DNA of 64,000 nucleotides from Dermacentor variabilis (taxonomy: Eukaryota; Arthropoda; Arachnida; Ixodida; Ixodidae), in contig NC_134571.1 of assembly GCF_050947875.1 (NCBI RefSeq), forward strand, positions 231,704,024 to 231,768,023, written 5' to 3'. The notes beneath the pieces are model-generated. The model was not told where the DNA came from, did not search any database, and saw only the letters and a list, made by a program, of their open reading frames with translations. Every line of letters begins with the position of its first letter. Position 1 is the stretch's first letter. Both the position numbers and the translations under genes were made by a program. Below are positions 54,441 to 64,000 of this stretch, piece by piece.

Positions 54441-57334
54441 ACGCTTAAGTTATTTTCCTCCGTTTTCTTTTTTAAAGTTACATTACGAACAGTTTATGCA
54501 CTCTATTGGCTAAAATAGAGCAACACTTGCTTTACTTGGCATTTAATTGTTTCTTACGTAATGCAATATTGCTAAGCTTCAGGGGCAAAATTCAGTAAAC
54601 TGTGCTGTCTGTACGCAATCTCTTAGCCAAAAAAGTTCATAGCTGAAGGAAGCGTGCTGCCGGAGTGGCAGCCCATTTAACTTACGGTGCCGTACGAGAG
54701 CGAGGAGGAAACAAAGCTCGGATTAAACGACAGGAAATGAAAGAAGCGCGGTCAGTATGATCGCGCATCATGCATGTGTAGGCGAGGCTATATTCTTAGG
54801 GCAAACACCCCTATTCGACAGCCTTACTTTTTTTGGGTCGTCTGCTGCTGCGCCGACAAGCGCCACCGCCCTCGCCTTTTGACCGCACTGCCGCACAAAG
54901 AAATGCAGTGGACGTGTTACGGATTCTTCTCACATTCGTGCGATAGACACGACTGGCGGTCACATGGTGACATATCTGGCGCAGAAAGAGACGCTCAGCC
55001 GGAGCAATTGCCGGCAAGGTCTGTCAGGCTGACCCTGTCTGTATACATCACTACCACCACCGTATTACAGAGCAGCTAAATGTCTATATTTCTGTCCTAA
55101 TTACGGAAATAAAAATAAGAAACTCCATAATATACAGTTCTATGGCCTCAAGGCAAAGGGCCCATCATCCGTACGTTCATCGATGTGGTATGCGATTGCG
55201 CTGCACACGGGCGAGTGCATATACGGTTCCTTGAGGCAGTCGGCACACCGTCTAGAAGATGCTGGTCGACGATGTCATCCACCGCCAACCGATGACGAAA
55301 CTCCCTTCTCATAGGATCACTGTCAAGCGCACGGAGGATTATGAAAGCGGCCGTGGCTACGGACATCCGCAAATTACGACAGAAAACTTCACTGTGTAAT
55401 ATGCACACCTGCGAGTCGTGCTGCCTATCACTCTTTGAGATCGTATCAGCGTTCATTGCCTCTTCTTGGCTTCTCCTAAGCTGATAAAACACGATGAGGC
55501 CTCGCACCAGATCGAGAGTTTGTTTCGCAGGTTCCGGCGGCCGCATTCTGACAGCGGCGGAACGCGCAAAGGCGCGTGCACATCAACTTTGGAGACTGGT
55601 GATAAATGATAAGTTGGTGACGTCACGGCCCAGGGCCCCTAACTATACGCTGTCTGTCATAGCCCAAGAGTCACCTCATATAAGTCAATGCTAATCAGTC
55701 AACATCATCCCGATGCTCGTCAGAATACTCCGCACCAAATAGTGGTTCAACATTCTAGCTGGTTTCTGATCAAATCGGTTCCAGTCTTCGATCTTACGGC
55801 ACTGACGCACTTTGTTCAGAGTACTCACTACACATACAGTACGGTGCCATGGCGGCATCCAAGCGGAGCCCGACGCCGTTCTGTGAACATGCGAATGCGC
55901 CCTCGCAGTACGAAGTGAACTGCGGCTCCAGAGTTACAGCAGGCCCCGCACACTCTCAAGTTCAACAAATGGCCACAGAGGGCGAAAAATCAATCGAGGC
56001 GTGTTTCAGCGTAAGCGCGCAAGTGGAGCTACGGTAATTTGTTCGCATACTTTAATTTGTGCTTTTTCTGCTAGGGGCGCTGAACATGCTGAATTTTTTA
56101 CTTTACACAAACCATTGACATAAACAATCGAGGTGTCTGAGGATGTTTTTTTTACATCAGGCAAATAGGCAGTTGATTTTTTTAATTTGATTGTTGCAGC
56201 TGCTTTTTAGTCATAGCGTCAAGGTTTTTGTACTTGATTAACCACCGACCGCCGACAGCCTATTGGTATCGATGTGTTTCCTGGCCGTTGGCGTTCGAAT
56301 TCTACGGCGGTAAAACATTTTCGAAAGCATGCTGGTTTCGTCTGCGAGTCATTACTTAGACTTGCTGTAAAGAGGTCTACTCTTGGCAAAAAATAGTGCC
56401 TCATTTTGTTTAGGCGTTGATTATCATAATGAATGCGGCGGAGGTTGAGGGAGTTCGCTTGAAGGTACGTTTTTATGCCGTTGATCTCCATAACACCGTA
56501 AGTACGCAAACCGATGTCACAGAACACCCGATGCATCATTGTGTGTTCTCCGTCATCGCTTGTTTGCTGTACGCCGACTAATTCTTCATTTCTTCAAGTG
56601 TTGTATCCTCCTTTTGTCCTTGTTCTCTTGTGCTTCACTTACAGTATGTCGTTCCGTCAGCTGTAATGCGCATTTGCAAAACCAATACGTTTTATAAGAC
56701 GCAGTGGTTATCATAATTTCACTACACATGTATTAAGCTGGCACATATGGTTCATATACAGATACCTGTATGCGGACTTGCACGACGTTGATGCGGAGAT
56801 TAGGATAATTATGACACCCGTAAGGAAGAGGCAGCTGACGGCCGTAAGCTGTTGCGTTCTTTCCGCCAAACTACCCGGTCTGGTAGCGCTGTAAAGATGC
56901 TGTAAAAAATTGACACGCGGTGACAGGGAAATTATTATACTTAGCAGCCGACCAGACGTTTTGTAGCTTAAGTCTTCTTTCTTGTGCGTTTGTGCTACCC
57001 TTATTAATGAGCCATTTCTTGACTATGTTCTTGACTATGTAACTGCGTTTGTGTGGATGCGTAGACTTGTGCTTTTTGTTGTACTTGTAAAATGAAAATG
57101 AAATATTTTCAGGCTTACTTAATCTTTGGTGTCGTGTGCGTTTATTCCATTTGAGGCCATCGTGCCACCTGGAAACCGCATTCGGCCAGTAGCCCTACAC
57201 GAAATGCAACAGCTGGAGCGCGGCGGCACAACTCGGTGTAACGGCGGCGTAATAAACAAAAAACCGCTCGGGATGCCCTTAAAAGTCAGTTCAGAGTGTG
57301 CCTTAACTCGATATGACTCAGCGCTACATGTATT
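54441..57334. other. No recognisable gene
   Basis: Nothing recognised in nearly 3 kb. One antisense open frame (55148-55546, 132 codons, starting MRPPEPAKQTLDLVRGLIVF) has a balanced composition, but I know no family for it and would not call it a gene. Confidence 0.4.
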
Positions 57335-57464
57335 CTGCTGCGCCTCGATCGTTCTCCCGCCAGTTTGGTTGCTGTGTGGCTAACGTAGCGCCTACATATA
57401 TATGTAGGCGCTACGTTTGCCACACAGCAACTAAACTGGCGTGAGCACGATCGAGGCGCAGCAG
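57335..57464. repeat. Fold-back inverted repeat, about 65-bp arms
   Basis: Arms 57335-57399 and 57400-57464 pair with a few mismatches and no spacer around the centre CCTACATAT/ATATGTAGG. Shared words are CTGCTGCGCCTCGATCG, GTTGCTGTGTGGC and GTAGCGCCTACATAT. No coding content and no target duplication found. Confidence 0.85.
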
Positions 57465-57694
57465 CCAGAAACCCAGTAAAGCCACAGAACACCTGGTAAA
57501 GCGGCCATACTGTGCAAAACCCCGTTTCCGTTTCCTGTTGTACAGCGCCATCTGTGGTCGCATACTTTAGTTCACGACGCCACCGCTACGCTTATTTCCG
57601 TAGCACTCTGGAAGGAACAGTTTCCCTTCTCTAAGTTGGTATAGGTGTTCTGTGGTTACAGGCTGTTAAAATTTCGGGTGGGTTTTGGATGTTG
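57465..57694. other. No recognisable gene
   Basis: Nothing recognised. Confidence 0.4.
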
Positions 57695-58003
57695 CAAAAC
57701 TTCATCAACGTACTTTTATGTTCACTACAGGGCGAAGGCCTCTCCCAGCGATATATAATTGGCCGTGACCTGCGCTATCTGATTCTAGGTTGTGCCTGCA
57801 GAATTAATTATTTCGTTACGCCGCCTAATTATCGCTCATTTTCCCCTTGCACTCCCTCCATATTTCTAATGGACCACCCATTATCTGCTCTACGAGTTAT
57901 CTGCACTGCACAGCTACAAGTTTTTGTGTTAATTTGAACTACTGCTAGCCCAGTTTGCTCTTTGATCCACACTGCTTCTTTCCGTCTGTTAAGGTTAGGC
58001 CCT
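57695..58003 (-). mobile_element. RTE LINE 3' fragment, antisense, degraded (RTE-2)
   Basis: In plus-strand view TTCACTACAGGGCGAAGGCC, CTCCCAGCGAT, ACCTGCGCTATCTGATTCTA, AATGGACCACCCATTATCTG and TTTGATCCACACTGCTTCTT follow the reverse of the C-terminal and 3' part of RTE-1 (39490-39840) in order. It stops abruptly at 58003, where the CR1 LINE begins. Confidence 0.65.
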
Positions 58004-59273
58004 CGAATCTATCTTGAAAGACAACAATACTGACCTTGCTATACTTACGGAATCTTGGCTGCATCCAAATATTGCTGACCACGAGCTACTAAATGGCAGC
58101 CAAACATACGCTGTTCACAGGCTTGACAGGATGGGGCGCAGGGGAGGCGGCATTTTGATTTTTGTGAAAGAAAGTGTTCCTTCATATGCCACCAAATTGA
58201 ACTGTCAACATGAAATTTTGTGTGTAAATATATCACTTTGGCCAAGTATGACTGTGATTATTGCTTGCTATCGCGCTCCTGACTGTGATGGTCCTTTTAA
58301 CCATGAACTAAATTCTGTACTAGCGAATCTTTACTCCACGCTTCCCGTCTGCGAATTTTATGCTCTGTGGCAATTTTAATTTTCCAGACATTAACTGGGC
58401 AAATCTAGAGGGACATAACCGGCAATCCAAAGATTTTCTTGACACAATCCTTACATTCAACTTTACTCAGATGGTTAATATGGCAACCCGTGGGCAGAGC
58501 ATTCTAGACCTTGTCCTTGTTTCTAACCCCAAAATAATAAAATCGCTTTTATCCGTTGCTGGTCTAAGCGACCACAAATTACTCCTATTTAATCTCTGCA
58601 TCCCAGTTCCTTCCAGACAGCCCTCGACCAAATACATTATGGATTACAACAAAGCAGATTTTAGCAAACTTAACCCCGAACTGAACACTTTTTCAAAATT
58701 TTTTTGTGAGACTGCTCCTTCTTATACAGTAGATGAAAATTGGTTGTTATTTAAGAATAAATTATTATGGCTTGTCGAGAGACTTGTACCTCTTGTTGGC
58801 ATTCGCGGTGATTTAGGAAAACCCTGGTTTTCTAACACACTTCGGAGGCTGTCGGGAAGGAAAAAAACGTCTGTTTCGTGATGCGAAACGCTCTAAATCT
58901 TGTTCAAAGTGGGACAAGTACTTCAAATGCCTGCGCAAATACACTAGCACTTTGAGGCAATCCAAAAAGAAGTTCTTCCACCACGATTTGCCTAACGTCA
59001 TACGTGTCAACCCCAAAAATTTTTGGAATATTCTGAAACCAAACAATAGCTCCAATAACATTTCCTTGACTTATCCTGATGGTCCAAACGTACCGCTTGA
59101 TCAGCGGTCAGAGGCAATGAACTCATATTTTTCTTCTGTTTTCACTCGTGCGCCTGCACTGAAGGACTTTGACTTGCCCAGCCACAGTTTTCCCCTCATG
59201 TTTCCCATTACAATTAATTATCAAGGCATTATGAAACTTATTGATAACCTAAAGATTTCTAGTGCCCCCGGGC
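58004..59273 (+). pseudogene. CR1 LINE G endonuclease and linker
   Basis: Starts within the domain: LAILTESWLHPNIADHELLN (Glu), RMGRRGGGILIFV, VIIACYRAP. After a frameshift near 58365, MLCGNFNFPDINW gives the DFN-like motif with Asn for Asp, followed by QSILDLVLVSNP and VAGLSDHKLLLFN (Asp-His). A third frame from about 58870 gives LFRDAKRSKSCSKWDKYFKC, RQSKKKFFHHDLPNVIRVNP and KNFWNILKP, then SSAPGPGNIT, the region just before RT. The endonuclease core lacks its N-terminal strand because of 5' truncation. Confidence 0.8.
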
Positions 59274-59287
59274 CAGGTAACATCACT

Positions 59288-59533
59288 AATAATAATAATA
59301 ATAATATTTGGGGTTTTACGTGCCAAAACCACTTTCTGATTATGAGGCACGCCGTAGTGGAGGACTCCGGAAATTTTGACCACCTGGGGTTCTTTAACGT
59401 GCACCTAAATCTAAGCACACGGGTGTTTTCGCATTTCGCCCCCATCGAAATGCGGCCGCCGTGGCCGGGATTCGATCCCGCGACCTCGTGCTCAGCAGCC
59501 CAACACCATAGCCACTGAGCAACCACGGCGGGT
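59288..59533 (-). mobile_element. SINE-B, well-preserved copy with target duplication
   Basis: Minus strand: CCCGCCGTGGTTGCTCAGTG head, A box and B box (GGGATCGAATCCC), body with CGATGGGGGCGAAATGCG and GTGCACGTTAAAGAACCCCA, and a (TTA)n-type tail at 59288-59305. A perfect 14-bp duplication CAGGTAACATCACT lies at 59274-59287 and 59534-59547. It interrupts CR1 LINE G; the protein continues GNIT/AKILKGTKA across it. Confidence 0.93.
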
Positions 59534-59547
59534 CAGGTAACATCACT

Positions 59548-60925
59548 GCTAAGATACTAAAAGGTACGAAAGCAATTTCCAGTCTAATATTACAAATAAT
59601 TTTTACCCACTCCATTACTGATGGTTCACTTCCAAATGACTGGAAGATTAGCAAAGTGGTACCGGTATATAGGTCAGGCATCCACTCTGATCCTTCCAAC
59701 TATCACCCCATTTCCCTAACGAGTATTCCCTGTAAACTCCTAGAACATATAATATATTCGTAAATAGCATGTCATCTCGGTGATCATTCTTTCTTTTTTC
59801 ATAATCAGCGCGCTTTCCGGCCTACTTTGTCATGCGATACACAGCTTTTTGAATTTATTACTGAACTTCACCGGAACTTAGACTCATCACTTCAAACTGA
59901 CGTCATTAATCAAGACTTCGCCAAAGTATTTGACTGCGTTCCCCATCAGCAGCTTTTGGCCAAACTTTCATGCCTCGGTCTCGGCCCTCTCGCACTGTCA
60001 TGGATCCGTTGCTTTCTTACTAATCGATTCCAGTACACAGCTATCGGAAATCATTGCTCAACCACTGCTAGCGTCATCTCCGGAATACCACACGGGTCCG
60101 TCCTCGGCCCCCTTCTCTTTCTCATCTTCATAAACGACTTTCCCAACGGCATATCATCCAATATCCGACTTCTTGCAGATGACTGCGTAATCTACCGTCG
60201 CATTACATACCCCAGCCGACTATGCAATGCCCCAAAAAGACTTACATTCATTAGAAACTTGGTGTTCCAACTCTTTAATGAAACTTAACATCTCCAAAAT
60301 GTAAAGTTATGCAGGTATCCTGTAAACACTCTAACAAGAATCACCCGTACTTTTTAAACTCGACAGCCCTATCCACCGTCGAATCGTATCGGTATCTCGG
60401 TATCACTATTAATAGCAAGTTGACCTGGTCCGACCATATAACAAAATTGGCTACCGACACTAATAAATCACTTGGTTACGTCAGACGTACCCTTGCGCTG
60501 TGCCCCTCATCCATAAGAAAACTAGCTTATGAAATTTTTATTCGAAGTAAACTTGAATACGCCTCAGCTATTTGGAGCCCGCACCAAGCTTACTTAATTA
60601 ATATGTTAGAATCAATACAAAATCGTGCCGCTAGATTCATCACTTCCAGGTACAGCCGTGTAGAAAGTGACAGTGCGATTAAATCATCTCTAGGACTCGA
60701 ACCATTGGTGTTGCGTCGAAAAATTGCGAAACTGTGCCTTTTCCAGCGACATTATTATAACTTCCCCGAACTGCATGGAAGGCTTCTAATCCCACCTACC
60801 CGTACATCTCGTCGCCTTTTTAACTCTTGCAGTATCTAGCGCTTACATGGTTCAACATTTTCCTTTAATCAATCGTTTTTGCCTAGCGCCATTCTAGAGT
60901 GGAACAATTTACCAGATAGAGTTGA
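59548..60925 (+). pseudogene. CR1 LINE G reverse transcriptase
   Basis: Continues from the linker: LPNDWKISKVVPVYRSG, SNYHPISLTSIPCKLLEHII, then a TAA near 59761. The next frame (59827-60288) has VINQDFAKVFDCVPHQQLLA (motif A), SGIPHGSVLGPLLFLIFIND and IRLLADDCVIYR, so the usual Y/F-ADD is LADD. A frameshift near 60300 leads to ESYRYLGITINSKLTWSDHI, SIRKLAYEIFIRSKLEYASA and IQNRAARFITSRYS, the CR1 thumb region, ending at a TAG at 60837-60839 with some further LEWNNLPD trace to about 60920. Confidence 0.85.
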
Positions 60926-60928
60926 CAA

Positions 60929-61315
60929 TGACAATGATGTTTATTTTGCATCAGTACATGACGCGAGGAGCATGCAGAAAAAGCTGCCACATGGACAGCT
61001 TGACGAAGCCGCCGGCCCCCGCATTGGCGTTTGCGCGGCGTAAGCGAGCACAAAGGTAGTACATCATTGTTTACAAATGTCCTTTACACAATATTGAGCA
61101 TCGCGAACCATGCGAAGCAAATGAAGAAAAAAAAATAGAGATGTGCTCTAACAGGTCATAGTAAATATAATCTCTAACCAATAAGGATAAAAAACATTGA
61201 TAGGCACAACGGTATCGCAACTGTTCAAAAAAAAAAGAAACACAAGGGTGAGAAAGATATAATCATAACACAAGGTGTAACAATAACATTTCTCATACAA
61301 ACTAAACAAATGAAA
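60929..61315 (-). mobile_element. Probable LINE 3' end inserted antisense in LINE G 3'UTR
   Basis: On the minus strand the block ends with ATGCAAAATAAACATCATTG then TCATTGTCA, that is a polyadenylation signal and a short repeated tail. The rest shows no coding trace. Right limit and target duplication are not resolved. Confidence 0.4.
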
Positions 61316-61639
61316 AACCAAGAATATAATGAGGGCAACCCCATTATCTTCAAGCAGCTGCTTACTGATCACCTTATACCCTAACATTTTAATAACCGTA
61401 CTGTGCCTTCATTCTTTTGCGATTGCCGTCTCACATTGTGGCTGTCCCGCTGATTTGCTTTTGCATTCTATTCAGTGTGCCTCTTGAGATTTTTTTTGCT
61501 GTTTGTTTGTTTTAATGCGAATCTACAGGCTGAGTCTTGTAAGAAATTGTAACCATATCTTTGTTTCTATCCTTATCCTCTGTAACTCCCCCCCCCCCCT
61601 TATGTAACACCCCGACAGGGGCCCTTAAGGAAAAATAAA

Positions 61640-62250
61640 TGATGATGATGACTACCACTTCGAGATGGAGGACACATACTTCGAGATGGATGGCACATAC
61701 TTCGAGCACTGGTTTACGACGAAGCTGTTGCCCAACACCTCTGACAACAGAGTACGGACAATGCGCCTCATCACAAAGTCGCTCGAGGAAAAGTGCCCAA
61801 CGCATGCCGATGAAAAGGTGGCATCCAAGCGCGACTTACAAGGCGGAGAATTGCTGGGGATCAGTCCGTGCCGAACTTTCAAAGAGAGTGAGCGCGCCCA
61901 ACGCTGGCACTCTGTACTGTATAGAAACTATTGCTGCTGAGCACGGTCATGATGTGTTAAGACTGCCTCTGTACCACTGTGGATTCAACACGATTGAGAA
62001 TCTATGTGGTTTTGAGTAAGGGGGGCCAAGTAGCCATAACAAACAAAGAGTTTACTTTGGCGCGTGCTGAGCAACCTTGCCAGAGGCATATCCCCAGTAT
62101 CCCAACAGATGTTGAGAGTCTGTTGGGATGAGGCCGCACAGATGAGGCTCCTGTGCGGCCACTCTACACCATTATATAACAGCACAATGAGCTTTACGCT
62201 GATTCTGCTGCTGAATTGCCCAGAACTTTCTTGATTCCCTAACATGAGTA
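61640..62250 (+). pseudogene. Tc1/mariner-like transposase C-terminal fragment
   Basis: Reads DYHFEMEDTYFEMDGTYFEH then W, matching the region after the first catalytic Asp; an 18-bp tandem duplication (CTTCGAGATGGAGGACAC-like) disturbs it. After frameshifts, ETIAAEHGHDVLRLPLYHCG and FNTIENLC preserve the final H-V-RLP-Y-C--NPIE block with its Glu. C-terminal VAITNKEFTLARA-like sequence follows to about 62100. The fragment follows directly on the CR1 tail. It may be the partner family of the fragment at 53643-54440. Confidence 0.55.
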
Positions 62251-62621
62251 CCGTTAAGGCGCTACGCTGGAGGGTACTCTATAGTATTGTAGTATTGTGT
62301 CGACTGTCGAGAGCTGAACGATACCCGACTGTCACCCACTGCCCCAAATCGACACATACGACACTACGCCGTGCCGATGCTGCAGCCGAACACAAGAACA
62401 GGCTCGTGCTGCCGCGCGCAAGCAGCAACTACGTGCCGAGGATCCGGCAGCCTACAAACACATCGTTTAATGAACAGTCGGGATTAACCGAGTGGTAAAC
62501 GCCGGGGCCGCACATTTCAGCTTCGCTGGTTAACCATCTACACGGAGTGTAATGGGCAATGATGTTGCTTATTTGTCAGTTTGCTAATTTCTTTTAAGGA
62601 GTGTTACGTTAAGAAGCGTTA
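62251..62621. other. No recognisable gene
   Basis: Nothing recognised. Confidence 0.4.
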
Positions 62622-62796
62622 GAAGCTTTCGACTTCCTGGTCATCATGACTGGATGTAGGGGCGTAGACCTGTACAATCTTCATTTTGTACCTCTTATTA
62701 AGGTCTTGTTGTGAAACTTAATAAGAGGTACAAAATGAAGAGTGTACAGGTCTACGCCCCTACACCAGTCATGATGACCAGGAAGTCGAAAGCTTC
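62622..62796. repeat. Fold-back duplication of RTE endonuclease sequence
   Basis: 62622-62702 and 62717-62796 are inverted copies about 80 bp long with few differences, separated by 14 bp (GTCTTGTTGTGAAA region). The right arm is the sense RTE sequence encoding KMKSVQVYAPT and SHDDQEVESFYEDME-like residues; the left arm is its reverse complement. Confidence 0.9.
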
Positions 62797-62805
62797 TATG
62801 AAGAC

Positions 62806-63630
62806 ATGGAATCGGCGATGGGTAGAGTGAAAACTAAATACACTATACTAATGGGCGACTTTAATGCCAAGGTAGGCAAGAAGCAGGCTGGAGACAAGGC
62901 AGTTAGGCAGATAGGCACTAGGGATAACAGGGGAGAGTTATTAGTAGAGTTTTCGGAACAGAATAATATGAGGATAATGAATACCTTCTTCCGCAAGTGG
63001 GATAGCCGAAAGTGGACGTGGAGGAGCCCGAACGGCGAGACTAGAAATGAAATAGACTTCATAATCTCCGCTAACCCTGGCATCATACAAGATGTGGACG
63101 TGCTCGGCAAGGTGCGCTGCAGTCACCACAGGATGGTAGGAACTCGAATTAGCCTAGACCTGAGGAGGGAACGGAAGAAACTGGTACATAAGAAGCCGAT
63201 TATTGAGTTAGCGGTAAGAGGGAAAATAGAGGAACTCCAGATCAAGCTACAGAACAGGTATTCGGCTTTAACTCAGGAAGAGGACCTTAGTGTTGAAGCA
63301 ATGAACGACAATCTTGTGGGCATCATTAAGGAATGTGCAATGGAAGTCGGTGGTAACTCCGTTAGGCAGGATACCAGCAAACTATCGCAGGAGACGAAAG
63401 CTCTGATCAAGAAACGCCAATGTATGAAAGCATCTAACCCTACAGCTAGAATAGAACTGGCAGAACTTTCGAAGTTAATCAACAAGCGTAAGACAGCTGA
63501 CATAAGGAAGTATAATATGGATAGAATTGAACATGCTCTCAGGAACGGAGGAAGCCTAAAAACAGTAAAGAAAAAACTAGGAATTGGCAAGAATCAGATG
63601 TACGGGTTAAGAGACAAAGATCATTACTAA
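62806..63630 (+). pseudogene. RTE-3 AP endonuclease and linker
   Basis: Open for 274 codons: TILMGDFNAKVGKKQAGDKA (Asp-Phe-Asn), FFRKWDSRKWTWRSPNGETR and NEIDFIISANPGIIQDVDVL (Asp), then RCSHHRMVGTRISLDLRRER, where SDHR is expected; here the Asp reads His, a likely loss of a catalytic residue. A basic helical linker follows (ETKALIKKRQCMKASNPTAR, LSKLINKRKTADIRKYN). The stop at 63628-63630 comes from a frameshift, since the next frame continues the protein. Confidence 0.85.
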
Positions 63631-64000
63631 TATGGATGAGATAGTTCAAGTGGCTGAGGAGTTCTATAGAGATTTATACAGTACCAGTGGCACCCACGAC
63701 GATAATGGAAGAGAAAATAGTCTAGAGGAATTCGAAATCCCAGAGGTAACGCCGGAAGAAGTAAAGAAAGCCTTGGGAGCAATGCAAAGGAGGAAGGCAG
63801 CTGGGGAGGATCAGGTAACAGCAGATTTGTTGAAGGATGGTGGACAGATTGTTCTAGAGAATCTGGCCACCCTGTATACGCAATGCCTCATGACCTCGAG
63901 CGTGCCGGAATCTTGGAAGAACGCTAACATAATCCTTATCCATAAGAAAGGGGACGCCAAAGACTTGAAAAATTATAGACCGATCAGCTTACTGTCCGTT
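63614..64000 (+). pseudogene. RTE-3 reverse transcriptase N-terminal part (partial)
   Basis: Frame after the shift: [59 protein letters not shown] and [20 protein letters not shown], then [12 protein letters not shown] at the edge. These are the conserved blocks before RT motif A in RTE elements. The catalytic motifs lie outside the window. Confidence 0.88.

Larger units (their letters stand above)
58004..61640 (+). mobile_element. CR1 LINE, 5' truncated, degraded (LINE G)
   Basis: Carries AP endonuclease and RT and ends with CCCTTAAGGAAAAATAAATG and a (ATG)n tail at about 61634-61648, a CR1-type end. A SINE-B insertion (59288-59533) sits between endonuclease and RT, and another LINE 3' end seems inserted antisense near 60925. 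Several frameshifts and stops. Confidence 0.85.
62717..64000 (+). mobile_element. RTE LINE running off the window (RTE-3)
   Basis: Begins inside the endonuclease at the fold-back and continues in order through the endonuclease and the N-terminal part of RT to the window edge. 5' part of the endonuclease is absent. Its 3' end lies outside. Confidence 0.88.

Noticed and set aside
55148..55546. 132-codon antisense frame
   Set aside because: No recognisable family and no supporting neighbours; left as an unexplained frame.
1..64000. CRISPR arrays, prokaryotic operons or phage modules
   Set aside because: No regularly spaced identical repeats and no prokaryotic gene; all features are of an animal genome.

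Overview
The window looks like intergenic, repeat-saturated DNA from a hard tick (metastriate ixodid, Rhipicephalus-like). The main reasons are a Ruka-like tRNA-derived SINE, the mix of RTE, CR1/L2, L1/Tx1-like and RNase H-bearing LINEs, Penelope-like elements with GIY-YIG ends, and Ty3/gypsy, hAT and Harbinger elements. This identification rests on remembered family features, not on a search. I found no convincing single-copy host gene; nearly all recognisable coding sequence is transposon-derived and most of it is broken.

Layout. 2.08-7.2 kb holds a degraded Ty3/gypsy element (gypsy-1), split inside pol by a 1.2-kb Harbinger element. 7.9-14 kb holds an antisense LINE gag-like fragment, a 5'-truncated Penelope-like element with a hammerhead-like motif, two LINE 3' ends and a second LINE ORF1. 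15.3-18.7 kb is an L1/Tx1-like LINE split by a younger antisense RNase H LINE with a perfect 13-bp target duplication. 19.1-20.05 kb is a composite inverted repeat built on Ruka-like SINEs. 20.1-22.0 kb is an internally deleted antisense gypsy element (gypsy-3) with an LTR. 22.3-26.5 kb is an antisense CR1/L2-like LINE split by a 2.9-kb hAT-type element with a perfect 8-bp duplication. 27.4-28.1 kb is an internally inverted Penelope-like fragment.

28.4-35.1 kb carries two copies of a ~1-kb non-coding terminal-inverted-repeat element; the second is split by the best-preserved LINE in the window (30.42-34.99 kb), which has tandem 5'UTR monomers, a PHD-like ORF1 and an almost continuous endonuclease/RT ORF2. 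38.5-39.85 kb is an RTE LINE. 42.7-50.2 kb is a second gypsy element (gypsy-2), interrupted by a complete 2.6-kb hAT element whose transposase is nearly intact and by an insertion holding a perfect 140-bp palindrome. 53-54.4 kb has SINE copies in a Tc1/mariner-like transposase fragment. 57.3 kb has a fold-back. 57.7-61.64 kb is antisense RTE, then a CR1 LINE with a SINE insertion, followed by a Tc1/mariner-like transposase end. 62.6-64 kb is an RTE LINE that starts in a fold-back and runs off the edge.

The elements do not work together as a pathway. They form a stratigraphy of nested insertions, and several perfect target-site duplications give their relative order. Long stretches (35.6-38.5, 50.3-53.0 and 54.4-57.3 kb) show nothing I can identify.
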